Source: Aminobacter ciceronei (lineage in GTDB: Bacteria; Pseudomonadota; Alphaproteobacteria; Rhizobiales; Rhizobiaceae). From it: a stretch of DNA of 64,000 nucleotides. The DNA is taken from contig NZ_JACJHY010000013.1 of assembly GCF_014138625.1 (NCBI RefSeq), forward strand, positions 90,953-154,952, in the 5' to 3' direction. The number at the start of each line of letters is the position of its first letter. Position 1 is the stretch's first letter. The notes beneath the pieces are model-generated. The model worked only from the letters and a program-made list of their open reading frames with translations, had not been told where the DNA came from and ran no database searches. This document shows, one piece after another, positions 26,683 through 35,696 of the stretch. Position numbers and translations under genes: made by a program.

Positions 26683-26835
26683 GAGACATCCTTTCCGGGC
26701 CTGGCCCGGTCATCGAAAACAGGCCGAATGGGAGCTGGGCCTGTCTTCGATGTGGTGGGTCAGCGTTGTCGGCGCCTTGCGTCCCCCTCTGGAGGCGTGG
26801 GACGCGGCAGCACCTTCAACCGGCGCAAGATCCAT

Positions 26836-26861
26836 CCCGAGGACCGGTAACGGTCTTCGGG
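26836..26861 (-). terminator. Hairpin after the outer-membrane protein gene
   Basis: CCCGAGGACCG-GTAA-CGGTCTTCGGG forms an 11-bp stem with one mismatched pair and a 4-base loop, 9 bp beyond the stop codon. On the minus strand no T-run follows, so it may be a weak or factor-assisted terminator or an mRNA 3'-end stabiliser. Confidence 0.45.
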
Positions 26862-26870
26862 TTTCCTTCC

Positions 26871-27506
26871 TTAGAAGCCGTAGTTCAGGCCGAGCTTGAC
26901 GCTGTGGCTGGCGAGGTCTTCGCTGCGTTTTCCGCCGCCCTTGACCACGGCGTTGACGTCGCCATAGTTGACGTAGTTGTACTCGACACGCGCCCTGAGG
27001 CCGCCGTCGAAGGCCTGTTCGATACCGCCGCCGACGAGGTAGCCGCCTTCCCATTTGTCGTCTGATATGACGTTGCCCTTGCCCTTGAACTTGGCCATCG
27101 AGTAGCCGGCCGTGCCGTAGACCAGCGTGCGGTCAAGCGCGACACCGGCGCGGACCTTGGCCGCACCGTTCCAGGTGCGCTGCAATTCGGCGCCGCCGCC
27201 GAGATTGTATTTCGAACCCTTGGAGTAGCTGCCTTCAAGCTCGGCGCCATAGACCATCGAGCCGGACTGGAAGTTGGTGCCGACCTGGCCGCCGAGCTGC
27301 CAGCCGCTCTTGTCGGCAAACGGGTTCGGGAAGCCCGAGGAGGCCGAGCCGAGATGGACGCCGGCATAGGTGCCCGACCAGTCATAGGCCTGGTTGGAAA
27401 AGTCCTGCGGCGCCTCATAGTTCTGGGCGATGTCAGCGGCCATTGCAGGCATGGCGAAAGGCGCGAGGCCCGCGAATACGACGAAAAACAGATTTCGCGT
27501 GGACAT
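26871..27506 (-). CDS. Outer-membrane beta-barrel protein (Omp25/31-like)
   Basis: 211 residues with signal peptide MSTRNLFFVVFAGLAPFAMP, cut near AMA-ADIA. The mature protein has YDWSGTYAGVHLGSASSGF, GWQLGGQVGTNFQSGSMVYG, AAKVRAGVALDRTLVYGTAG and VGGGIEQAFDGGLRARVEYN. It ends HSVKLGLNYGF with the C-terminal aromatic residue used for barrel insertion. This is the small eight-stranded surface-antigen-like barrel common in Rhizobiales (Omp25/Omp31, RopB). The start at 27506 is chosen by the signal peptide. Confidence 0.9.
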   Translation of the reverse strand: MSTRNLFFVVFAGLAPFAMPAMAADIAQNYEAPQDFSNQAYDWSGTYAGVHLGSASSGFPNPFADKSGWQLGGQVGTNFQSGSMVYGAELEGSYSKGSKYNLGGGAELQRTWNGAAKVRAGVALDRTLVYGTAGYSMAKFKGKGNVISDDKWEGGYLVGGGIEQAFDGGLRARVEYNYVNYGDVNAVVKGGGKRSEDLASHSVKLGLNYGF

Positions 27507-27859
27507 GATAGATCTTGCTCCGACATTTGCGTGGGGCTGCGAAGCAAAAGCCTCGCAGCCCGTTGACGGGGCCTCGACGCAGCGGCAACGGGGGGAGAAC
27601 CCGCCGGCCAAGTCCCGTGCACCATATCATTGGTTGCGAGCGCAACCTGAGCCTTCTGCATTGCAGCAACATTGCATCGAATATAATAAAATCAATTATT
27701 TAGCGGTAACCTTTCGGTAATCTTCATTAAGCCTTTCTTGGGCTGACACGCGCGGACAGGCGGCGGCCCGGGATCAACCGAACCGCAGCTGAAGGCAACG
27801 CGTCGTGAAGATTGGCTCGCTGGAAGCGAGGCCGGCGCTGACACGCCGGCCCGACAGGT
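27507..27859. other. 353-bp gap upstream of the outer-membrane protein gene
   Basis: No gene seen. The stretch 27660-27740 is markedly AT-rich for this genome. On the minus strand TTACCG and TTATAT stand 17 bp apart within it, a possible promoter for the outer-membrane protein gene with a ~170-base leader. The 27760-27859 part is the downstream flank of the DUF2339 gene and shows no clear terminator. Confidence 0.35.
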
Positions 27860-30601
27860 TCAGCGTGCCGCCCGCGTCAGCAGGCGCTGGTAGAACAGGC
27901 CGATGCCGATCAGCACGCCGCCCAGGCCGATGAAGGACAGCGCCCGCAGCACGCCTTCCAGTTCGGACATGTCGAACAAAAAGACCTTGGCCACCGCGAT
28001 CGAGATCAGCGCCGCCGAAGCAATGCGCAGGACCTGCGACTTCAGCGTCACCCCGGCGACAAGGAGACCGACGCCCATGACCAGCCACAGCGCCGAATAG
28101 CTGTAGGTCTCGACCTGACCGAGCCCGGCCCACATGCCGATATGCTCGCCCTGGAACAGCCGCCGGACCGACAGCGTGGCATAGGCAAAGACCAGCAGGG
28201 CCGCGACCAGCGCCAGCATCGCCGAATACCAGTGCGGCCGCTTGTTGCGGGCATAGAGCGCGAGGCCGGCAGCGGCGGCCGCCGGCAGCAGATAGGCGAG
28301 GAACAACAGGTTGAAGAAGACGATGGTGCCGGTGTTTTCGTTGGTGAACAGCGGATTGAGCACCAGGAAGTGCTGGCCGACGATCGACAGCACCGACACG
28401 ACGCCGATGCCGAGCGAGCCGTAGCGCAGCACCGGGCTCGGCGAGCGCATGTCGAGCGCCACCAGCATCGCGCCACCGCCAAGCGCGATCAGCGTGTAGA
28501 TCGCCTGTTCGGCCAGCGTCGGCACGTCGGAGGTGATGACGCCGCCATTCATCGCGTGACGCACCAGCATCGCCAGCGTCAAAAGCGCAAACAATGCCGC
28601 CACCGCCTCCATCACCAGCCGCGGCCGGCCATTGGTGGTGCGCGCCAGTTGCCAGGCGGCAAAACCGAAGGCTGCCGCCGGGATGCCATAGCCCGGCAGG
28701 ATCCAGTTGAACACAGGCGTGGTACCCAGCACGTCGGCGCCAACGATGGTCGGGTCGAAGGCGATGCGCGCCAGCACGGCAACGGCCGCAGCCACGCTCA
28801 GCCAGCCGAGCACCGGATAGGAGCGCTGCCTGGTCGCCAGCGCCGGCAGTGCGGCGGCAGCCCCCAGCAGCACCGTCGTCCAGCCCGAGCCGAAACCCAT
28901 ATGCAGGGCGAGCAGCAGCGACACCCCTGCCCCGCCAAGGGCGAAGGACACGGCATGCCCTCCGGCCAGCGGCGGCTGCTCGCTGCGGGCGATCCATTCG
29001 CCGCCGGCAACGAAGGCGGCAACCATGGCAACGGCGAGAAGCGCGCGCAGGAGATCGCGGTCGGGATTGCCATAAGCGAGCCAGAGCGAGAACAGCACCG
29101 CCAGCGGCACGGCAACGCCCCAGCCGGCCCAGGACGCCGCACGCCAAGGAGCTGCTACGACCTCGCGCCGTGCGTTCCACAGGCCGGCCGCTGCAAAGAC
29201 CAGCCCGAGCAGCCAGCCGATCGGCGTCAGCGACGAGCCGGCGACCTCGATCGGCAGCCCCTCGACGGTCAGCGCGCCGATCGGCAGGTCGAGGTCGAAG
29301 GTGCCGCCCAGCGCGTTGCGCAGATAGACCAGCACCGAGGCGATGCCTGCGGCAAACAGCAAGGACAAGGCTTGCGGGCGATACAGCGCCACCGCCAGCA
29401 TGCCGACCAGAAGGATGGTGCCGCGCAGCGGTCCGCCAAGCGAGGCATAGGTCGGGTGGATGAACAGCACGACGGCGGTCACGGCGACGAAAAAGGCCGG
29501 CACCATGGACGGCCAGTCGAGCGCCGATGGCTCCTCGTCGCGGCCGAGCCACACAAACGCAAGCGCGCCCAGCGTCACCGCGCTGATGAACAGCACGACG
29601 GCGAAGCTCGCCAGCGGGGCGTCGGCGAGATAGAGCAGCGTCCACAGGCCGGTGCCGATGAAGGCAGCGCCCATCAAAAGCGACCAGCGGCGGATACGGG
29701 CAACGGCTGATGTCGCCACCAGGACGATGGCGAGATAGCCGAACAGCGCCCAGTAGCTCGGCGCCGTAGATGCCACCAGCACCGGCGTCACCATCGAGCC
29801 GAGAAGGCCGAGCCCGGCCAGCGCCTGGCCGTGGGCAAGGGCCGCGGCAATCGTCGCGACACCGACGATGCCCAGAAGCACGAAGGCCGGGCCGGCGCCG
29901 ATGAAGCCGTAAATGCCATGCGCGGCATAGATGGTGCCGAACAGGGTGAAGGCGCCCGCCGCCGTCAGGATCGCCGGAATATAGGCATTGGAGCCATTCT
30001 GGATCGGCACGCGGTAGCCGGTGCGGCGGATGAATTCGCCGCCGCCGACAAGCACCAGTCCGAGCAGTGCGGCCATGCTCAAGCGCAGGCCGGGACCGAA
30101 GATGCCGGATTCGATGGAAACCTTGATCAGGAACACGGCGCCGAAGGCCAGCGCCAGGCCGCCGACCCACACCGCCCAGCGGGTGCCGAGCGTTGTTTCA
30201 ATGTCGGGCGCAGCACGCGCGGCTGCCTGTGCCGGCGCGGCGCGAGCGGCCGCCCACGGCCCGGAAGCTGCCGCATCCGCCTCGACATTCGCCGCCACGG
30301 GAAGCTCTTCGGCAGGGGCTGTCTCCGGTATCGTTTCCGGCGCCGCTGCCGCGGTGGGCTGTTCAGCCGCCGCCGGCGCCTCGGGCACCTCGCTCACCGT
30401 CTCGGCCGCGACCTCCGCCGGCCTGACCTCCGCCGGCCTGGCCTCCGCCGCTTTGGCGGCAGGCGCCGGTGCGGCGCCCGACAGCACCAGCGAGCGCAGC
30501 GCGCCCAACTCGCGCTCGAGCAGGCCGAGCCGGCTCTGCTGCTTCGAAATGATGATGAACAGCGCCACGATGGCGATGACGCCCAACAGGCTCTCAAGCA
30601 T
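27860..30601 (-). CDS. DUF2339 multi-span membrane protein
   Basis: 913 residues. An N-terminal hydrophobic anchor (LLGVIAIVALFIIISKQQ) is followed by a short coiled-coil (RLGLLERELGALRSLV). A long Ala/Pro/Glu-rich linker of about 90 residues follows (PAEVRPAEVAAETVSEVPEA). Then a very hydrophobic body of over twenty predicted segments begins ETTLGTRWAVWVGGLALAFG, the DUF2339 signature. It closes with LFDMSELEGVLRALSFIGLG and FYQRLL. The family is widespread with unknown function, possibly in the envelope. It lies upstream of the outer-membrane gene on the same strand, but with a large gap. Confidence 0.87.
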   Translation of the reverse strand: MLESLLGVIAIVALFIIISKQQSRLGLLERELGALRSLVLSGAAPAPAAKAAEARPAEVRPAEVAAETVSEVPEAPAAAEQPTAAAAPETIPETAPAEELPVAANVEADAAASGPWAAARAAPAQAAARAAPDIETTLGTRWAVWVGGLALAFGAVFLIKVSIESGIFGPGLRLSMAALLGLVLVGGGEFIRRTGYRVPIQNGSNAYIPAILTAAGAFTLFGTIYAAHGIYGFIGAGPAFVLLGIVGVATIAAALAHGQALAGLGLLGSMVTPVLVASTAPSYWALFGYLAIVLVATSAVARIRRWSLLMGAAFIGTGLWTLLYLADAPLASFAVVLFISAVTLGALAFVWLGRDEEPSALDWPSMVPAFFVAVTAVVLFIHPTYASLGGPLRGTILLVGMLAVALYRPQALSLLFAAGIASVLVYLRNALGGTFDLDLPIGALTVEGLPIEVAGSSLTPIGWLLGLVFAAAGLWNARREVVAAPWRAASWAGWGVAVPLAVLFSLWLAYGNPDRDLLRALLAVAMVAAFVAGGEWIARSEQPPLAGGHAVSFALGGAGVSLLLALHMGFGSGWTTVLLGAAAALPALATRQRSYPVLGWLSVAAAVAVLARIAFDPTIVGADVLGTTPVFNWILPGYGIPAAAFGFAAWQLARTTNGRPRLVMEAVAALFALLTLAMLVRHAMNGGVITSDVPTLAEQAIYTLIALGGGAMLVALDMRSPSPVLRYGSLGIGVVSVLSIVGQHFLVLNPLFTNENTGTIVFFNLLFLAYLLPAAAAAGLALYARNKRPHWYSAMLALVAALLVFAYATLSVRRLFQGEHIGMWAGLGQVETYSYSALWLVMGVGLLVAGVTLKSQVLRIASAALISIAVAKVFLFDMSELEGVLRALSFIGLGGVLIGIGLFYQRLLTRAAR

Positions 30602-30627
30602 GGCCGTTCCCCCTCAGATTGGCCGGC

Positions 30628-31146
30628 TTACCGCGCCGCCAGATTGGCGACCGGAAAGATCGAACATGTTTCGGTGCCGAAGGCGAGCAGCTTGCCGTCC
30701 TTGTCCTTCAGCGTCGCTTCCGACACGGCAAGCGTGCGGCCCTTGTGGATCACCCTGCCCTCGCAGACCACTTCACCGGTTTTCGGCGTGATCGGCCGGG
30801 TCAGGTTCACCTTGAACTCGACAGTCGTGTAGGCCTCGCCCTTGTCCAGCGTGCTGTGCACGGCGCAGCCCAGCGCCGAATCGAGCAAGGTCGCGGCCCA
30901 GCCGCCATGCACCGTGCCGAGCGGGTTGAGATGGCGGTCGCCTGGCAGCCCACGAAACACCGCGCGGCCCGTTTCGACCTCGGTCAGGCCGAAATTCATC
31001 GCAGCCGCGATCGGCGGCGCGGGGTAGAGCCCGTCGACGACGCGCTGCAAAAGCTCGGTGCCGGAATAGAGATGCACGTCCTCATGCGGGATCGTGCCCA
31101 GGCCAAGCGGAGACACCAGGCCGGGGAACAGTTCGACTTCGCTCAT
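30628..31146 (-). CDS. PaaI-family hotdog thioesterase
   Basis: 172 residues with a hotdog fold: [20 protein letters not shown] contains the family HGG motif, followed by [20 protein letters not shown] and [19 protein letters not shown]. Such enzymes hydrolyse acyl-CoA thioesters; the acyl group is unknown. The ATG at 31146 overlaps the recO stop by ATGA, so it is co-transcribed with recO; the upstream in-frame extension lies inside recO and is rejected. Confidence 0.88.
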   Translation of the reverse strand: MSEVELFPGLVSPLGLGTIPHEDVHLYSGTELLQRVVDGLYPAPPIAAAMNFGLTEVETGRAVFRGLPGDRHLNPLGTVHGGWAATLLDSALGCAVHSTLDKGEAYTTVEFKVNLTRPITPKTGEVVCEGRVIHKGRTLAVSEATLKDKDGKLLAFGTETCSIFPVANLAAR

Positions 31147-31919
31147 GCGGCAGTGTCTCCATGGGAAATCGCGCCGGGCGAGATGGCTCGGGCGGCGTGG
31201 AATTTCCGCAGCGCCGTCAGAAGCCCGCCGCGCGCATCCGGCGGCTCGATGCCGCGCGGCTCGTAGACATGGCGGGCAAAGAAGAAGCTCGACAGCCGGA
31301 AGGCATCCTCGATGGCCTTGAGGTCGGCGCCCTGCCGCGCCCCGCGCTGCAGGAAATGTGGCAGCGGCAGCAGCTTGTCGCGCCATGGCTCGCCGGCGGC
31401 GCGCGACACCGCGCGGCCCGACTTCGGCGAGACATAGGTCAGCTCCTCGAGCGCGCCGGTGGCGGCGCATTCGGTGAGATCGAGGCCGAAGCCGAGTTCA
31501 TCGAGCACCAGCAGCTCGAAGCGCACGACGAGTTCGCCGACGGCGTCGGCATCGCTCAGATGTTCGATCAGGATCGCCAGCGTCTCGTAGAGGCCGGCAT
31601 GCGGGTCGCGCTCGGGCAACAGCCGGAGATGGGCGGCGAGTGTCTGCAGCGCATAGACGGCAACCGCGCTGTCGATCAGCCTGGCTGCGTTGAGCTCGAT
31701 CGGCTCGGCCTGGAAGGTGCCGAGATGTTCGTCGAGGCGGGCGCGCCAGATCAGCTCGACGCGGTTGCCGGCCTGCAGCACCGGCTGCTGCTTGCGCGAG
31801 CGGCCGCCGCGCACCAGGCCGAGATGCCGGCCATGGGCGCGCGTCATCACCTCCAGCACGGCGGAGGTTTCGCCATGCCTGCGGGTGCCGAGGATGATTC
31901 CTTCGTCGCGCCACTCCAT
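31143..31919 (-). CDS. recO: DNA repair protein RecO
   Basis: Helps load RecA at gaps in the RecFOR pathway. 258 residues: an N-terminal OB-fold [40 protein letters not shown], and [20 protein letters not shown]. The helical C-terminal domain has [20 protein letters not shown] and [19 protein letters not shown] segments. The four-Cys zinc finger of some RecO proteins is not present. In many Rhizobiales recO lies next to era; here era is at 53758, about 22 kb away on the same strand. Confidence 0.9.
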   Translation of the reverse strand: MEWRDEGIILGTRRHGETSAVLEVMTRAHGRHLGLVRGGRSRKQQPVLQAGNRVELIWRARLDEHLGTFQAEPIELNAARLIDSAVAVYALQTLAAHLRLLPERDPHAGLYETLAILIEHLSDADAVGELVVRFELLVLDELGFGLDLTECAATGALEELTYVSPKSGRAVSRAAGEPWRDKLLPLPHFLQRGARQGADLKAIEDAFRLSSFFFARHVYEPRGIEPPDARGGLLTALRKFHAARAISPGAISHGDTAA

Positions 31920-32000
31920 GGCCGGACCATCAGCCGGTTGAGCGACGAAATCAAGAACTATGGCTGGCCAAGACGGTTGGCCGGAACCAGGCCCGGCGGC

Positions 32001-33182
32001 TCAGCGCTCGGGCAGCGGCGGGATCAGTGCCAGCAGCAGCAACGCGCCCAACACCAGTGCCGCTGCGGCGAGCGCCAGCGGCAACAGGCCAAGCGTGATG
32101 AAGGGCGCGACGACTGCCGTGCCGGCCGCCGTCGTGCCGAGGATGGCGACAACCACGAGGGCTGCGCCGCGGGCATCGTCACCATGCGCGGCAACCACCG
32201 CGCGGTGGAAGCCGGGCGGACCACGGAAGCCGAGGCCGAAGTTGAACGGCACGAACAGTGCGGTCACCACCAGCGTGCTCGCCCCGCCGATCAGCGCATA
32301 GGCGAGCATCGCCACGCCGCCGAGGGCTGAAAGTGCAGTGCCGAACCAGATCATCCGTTCGGCGCCGAAACGCGCCGTCAGCCTGCCGGTGGCATTGGCG
32401 GCAACGATGAAGGTGGCGATGCCGGTCAGCTGCATGGCGATGAAATCGCTGAGCCCTGCGCCAAGGGCCGCGACGAACACCGTCGGTGCGGCAAAGACGA
32501 TCACCAGAAGAGCCCCCAGGGTGAAGGCATGGCTCACCGCATAGCGCAGGAAGGTGGCGTTGCGCAGCAGATGGGCATAGCCGCCGCTGCGGCGGCCGCT
32601 GACGACAGCGGGCAGGTGCCGCCCAAGCGTGGCGACGGCCGCGGCAAGCAGCAGCGCGAGTGCGGCGATGACCTCGAACGAGGCATTCCAGCCGGCGACC
32701 GACAACAGCCAGACACCGGCTACCGGCGCCAAGGCAGGGGTCAGCGATTCGATGCTTCCGAGCAGGCCGAGCTTGCCTATGGCGCGCTCGTCGCCATAGA
32801 GCGCGCGGATCATGCCCGGTGCGAACACCGCCGCGGCCGATCCCGCCGCCCCTTGCAGGAAGCGCAGGCCGATCAGCATGTCGAGCGAGGTGCTGAAGCC
32901 GGCCAGCGCCGAGACCAGGCCATAGGCGACAAGCGAGCCGACCAGCAAGCGGCGCTGGTCATAACGCGCGCCGAGCGTGCCGAAGGCCAGCAGGCCAACT
33001 GCAGCGCCGGTGACGAAGGCCGCCAGCACGAATTGCGCCTGGGCATAGGTGCCGCCCAGCACCTCGGGCAAGCCAGGCACGGCCGGCAGCACGAGGTCGG
33101 TGCCGGCGATGCCGAGCACGGTGCTTGTCACGATGAGCGCAAAGGCGATGCCTGCATGGCCGCCATGCTTGCCGGTTGTCAT
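32001..33182 (-). CDS. MFS transporter, Bcr/CflA-like drug efflux
   Basis: 393-residue, 12-segment transporter: TDLVLPAVPGLPEVLGGTYA and QAQFVLAAFVTGAAVGLLAF at the N-terminus, GARYDQRRLLVGSLV (motif A variant) and RFLQGAAGSAAAVFAPGMIR (motif C region), all typical of the Bcr/CflA group that exports drugs. The ATG at 33182 begins the first membrane segment after a short His-containing tail; the upstream frame is low-complexity. Substrate not known. Confidence 0.83.
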   Translation of the reverse strand: MTTGKHGGHAGIAFALIVTSTVLGIAGTDLVLPAVPGLPEVLGGTYAQAQFVLAAFVTGAAVGLLAFGTLGARYDQRRLLVGSLVAYGLVSALAGFSTSLDMLIGLRFLQGAAGSAAAVFAPGMIRALYGDERAIGKLGLLGSIESLTPALAPVAGVWLLSVAGWNASFEVIAALALLLAAAVATLGRHLPAVVSGRRSGGYAHLLRNATFLRYAVSHAFTLGALLVIVFAAPTVFVAALGAGLSDFIAMQLTGIATFIVAANATGRLTARFGAERMIWFGTALSALGGVAMLAYALIGGASTLVVTALFVPFNFGLGFRGPPGFHRAVVAAHGDDARGAALVVVAILGTTAAGTAVVAPFITLGLLPLALAAAALVLGALLLLALIPPLPER

Positions 33183-33347
33183 TGTCTTGCCTGTTCTTGT
33201 CTTGGCCCAGCCTTGACCTTGGACCGATCCCGGTCTTGGGCCAGTCCTGGATCGAGGGCTTTTTCGGGACGGCGTCAGTGCCCCAGGACAGGCCACGGGT
33301 CAAGCAAAGCCGGTTGGTCCAGCTTGCTGGCGAAAGCCGTTCGAGCC

Positions 33348-33668
33348 TTACGGGCAGTCGCTGTCGCGGACAAAACGCGCCTTGACCCAGCCCTTGGTGG
33401 TGCGGTCGCCATTGTAATGGGTGACCGGGCACCAGCGGCTCGCCCAAGGGGCGCTCGCCGGCCGGCAGGCGGCGTCGAGATGGATGATGCCGTGCGTCTC
33501 AGGCGGCAGCACGTCGACGATGCGGGCATTGGCCGAGGGCCGCGCCCGCATGTTGAGCGCATCATTGCCAGCGACATTGACCACCACAAGGCAGCCCGGC
33601 CCTGAGGTCGCCATCACAGGCGTGGCGATGGTCAGCGTCAGCAGTGCTGCCAGAAATGCTCTCCGCAT
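33348..33668 (-). CDS. Secreted SH3b-domain protein
   Basis: 106 residues. The signal peptide MRRAFLAALLTLTIATPVMA is followed by a bacterial SH3-like domain: CLVVVNVAGNDALNMRARPS, ANARIVDVLPPETHGI, WCPVTHYNGDRTTKGWVKAR, FV. Three or more Cys could form disulfides. Bacterial SH3 domains often bind peptidoglycan or proteins in the periplasm. The start at 33668 is chosen by the signal peptide. Confidence 0.82.
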   Translation of the reverse strand: MRRAFLAALLTLTIATPVMATSGPGCLVVVNVAGNDALNMRARPSANARIVDVLPPETHGIIHLDAACRPASAPWASRWCPVTHYNGDRTTKGWVKARFVRDSDCP

Positions 33669-33789
33669 GTTGGTCCTCGCTTGCTCCCGGCCGATGACGC
33701 CGGCGCGTGAGCTTAGCCCGACGACTGAGCTGCGCCAAGGCGGCCGCCGCCGATCAAGCGGCGGCCGCCCCCCTGCCAGGCAAAGCATG

Positions 33790-35142
33790 TCAGGCGAAGC
33801 GTGGTCGCATCACCCGCGTTCCGGCCCAGTCGAGCACGAGCATCACCAAAAGCGAGATGCCGACGAGCGGAAAGGCGATGCCGCCCAAGGCAAGGATGGC
33901 GATCAGACCGCGGAACACTCTCGTGTCCTCAGGCAGCGGCGGCACGCCGAGCGAGCCGGCGGGACGGCGCTTCCACCACATCACCCCGGCAGACACCGCA
34001 AGCAGCACGATGCCGAGGCAGGCGGCCAGCAGCACGAGCTGGGTGACCAGCCCGAACTCCTGGCCCATATGCACCGAGATGCCCCACTCCATCCATTTGC
34101 CGCCGAGGCCGTAATCGGCAAAACCCATATCGATCAGCGGCTCGCCGCTATACTGGTCGAGATGGATCACCCTCTGCTGGCTGGCAGCATCCGGATAGAC
34201 CGAGCCGGTGTAGACGCCGGCCGGCTTTCCTGGGATCGCCACCGTATAGCCGCGATGCAGCCCCAGCCTGTCGAAGGTCTCGACAGCCTTGTTCAGCCCG
34301 ATCGGCGTGCCCGCGGCAGCAGACGATTCCGGCAGCCTGGCCTGCTCCAGCGACCACGACGTCTTGGCGACATGGTCGAGATGTTCGCCCGACATCGGCA
34401 CGTCGACGCGCACACCGGAGGGGTAGCCGAAATTGCTGCCATTGGCCCATTCATTGACCTTTTCGCCCCAGACGCCCGACCAGGGCATGCCTGTTATCGC
34501 CAGGAAGACGATGAAGACGCCTGCGAACAGGCCGGTCACCGCATGCAGGTCGCGCCAGAACATGCGGTTCCTGGGCTTGCCGCGCACCGAAACGACGCCG
34601 CCCTTCTTGCCGCGCGGCCACCAGAGATAGATGCCGGTGCCAACAAGCAGGATCGACCAGCCGCCGGCAAGTTCGATCACCATGCGCGCGCCGTCGCCGA
34701 AATATTTCAGGCTGTGCAGGTAGCGGATGGTCCACATGATGGTGCCGCGATCGGGCAAGGCGCCCAGCACCGACCCGTCATAAGGGTTCACATAGACGGC
34801 GAGCTTGCCGAAATCGGCTGATGCGACAGTGATTTCGGCCGAACTCCCAGGCGTTGCCGGGTCGAGATATTTCACCGCCGTGCCGGGATAGTTGGCAAGG
34901 GCTGCGTCGACCATGACCTCGGGCGTGACCTTGGTCTGTGCGACGGTCACGCGCTTGAGGTCGGAGTAGACTGATGTGTCGATCTCGTCCTTGAACAGAT
35001 AGAGCGCGCCAGTGACGGCGAGCGTGATCATGAAGGGCAGCACCATCAGCCCGGCATAGAAGTGCCAGCGCCAGACGGCGCGGTAAAGGTTGGACGCGGA
35101 GCGCGCGACGGCGTTCTCCCGTCCGAGGGTCATATCGGACAT
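33790..35142 (-). CDS. PepSY-associated membrane protein (iron-reductase-like)
   Basis: 450 residues, four to five membrane segments with a large periplasmic part. The N-terminus runs LYRAVWRWHFYAGLMVLPFM and ALYLFKDEIDTSVYSDL. A PepSY domain around residues 60-150 has VDAALANYPGTAVKYLDPAT, then SILLVGTGIYLWWPRGKKGG with the conserved WWPRG, and RDLHAVTGLFAGVFIVFLAI. PepSY_TM proteins often accompany siderophore or metal uptake, where some act as ferric reductases. No TonB receptor is nearby. The ATG at 35142 has GGAG six bases upstream and is preferred to 35154. Confidence 0.85.
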   Translation of the reverse strand: MSDMTLGRENAVARSASNLYRAVWRWHFYAGLMVLPFMITLAVTGALYLFKDEIDTSVYSDLKRVTVAQTKVTPEVMVDAALANYPGTAVKYLDPATPGSSAEITVASADFGKLAVYVNPYDGSVLGALPDRGTIMWTIRYLHSLKYFGDGARMVIELAGGWSILLVGTGIYLWWPRGKKGGVVSVRGKPRNRMFWRDLHAVTGLFAGVFIVFLAITGMPWSGVWGEKVNEWANGSNFGYPSGVRVDVPMSGEHLDHVAKTSWSLEQARLPESSAAAGTPIGLNKAVETFDRLGLHRGYTVAIPGKPAGVYTGSVYPDAASQQRVIHLDQYSGEPLIDMGFADYGLGGKWMEWGISVHMGQEFGLVTQLVLLAACLGIVLLAVSAGVMWWKRRPAGSLGVPPLPEDTRVFRGLIAILALGGIAFPLVGISLLVMLVLDWAGTRVMRPRFA

Positions 35143-35194
35143 TGTTGTCTCCATAGCGTGGAAGCACGGGCCTAGCGGCCCGCAGGGTTCGACG

Positions 35195-35596
35195 TCAGAC
35201 GGAGACAGACGGAGGCGCCCTCGCCTCGGCGATCAGGCCGCGTTGGCCCTGGGGCGCAGGCTGCCCTGGTTCGGCAAGGACGGTGCCTTGCGCTTCGGGC
35301 CGCTCGAGGATGAAGGCAAGCTGCTCGCCCGGCAGGCCGGGCGTCGTCGCAGCCGCAAGCTGGCAGAGCGTGCCGCAGGGACAGTCGGCCGGGCTGCGGG
35401 CGGGCCTGGTGTCGCCGCCGGCCGGGCCCATGCCGTCCATGGTGCAGATGACGCCGAGCGGGTCGGCGGCGGACGCGGCCATGGCGCCGGAAGCAGCGCC
35501 CGAAAGCAGCGCCTGGAACAGCAGCATGAAGGCGATCATGCCGGCGATGACGCCAGCCGACAGCCTGTCCCGCAAGATGAGCCGCATCCCCTTCAT
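35195..35596 (-). CDS. DUF2946-like hypothetical protein
   Basis: 133 residues: a membrane or signal segment (RLSAGVIAGMIAFMLLFQAL), then GVICTMDGMGPAGG and DCPCGTLCQLAAATTPGLPG with a CxC-x3-C cluster, the pattern of the DUF2946 family often found beside copper or TonB-related genes. The C-terminal half is Pro/Ala-rich. It precedes the PepSY gene on the same strand (52-bp gap). The start is uncertain: ATG at 35614, 35596 or 35587. Confidence 0.65.
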   Translation of the reverse strand: MKGMRLILRDRLSAGVIAGMIAFMLLFQALLSGAASGAMAASAADPLGVICTMDGMGPAGGDTRPARSPADCPCGTLCQLAAATTPGLPGEQLAFILERPEAQGTVLAEPGQPAPQGQRGLIAEARAPPSVSV

Positions 35597-35696
35597 GTCA
35601 GCGCCATGCCACAATGCCGCCGCAAAGTCACTGCGGCACGAGCGCTTGACGCGACAGCCGTGTCAGATCTGCAATGTCACGTCGGCCGTGGCCTTG

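Noticed and set aside
27774..30170. 798-residue open frame in another phase over the DUF2339 gene
   Set aside because: Arg-rich, no membrane segments and no recognisable domain; the DUF2339 reading has proper hydrophobic periodicity and signature.
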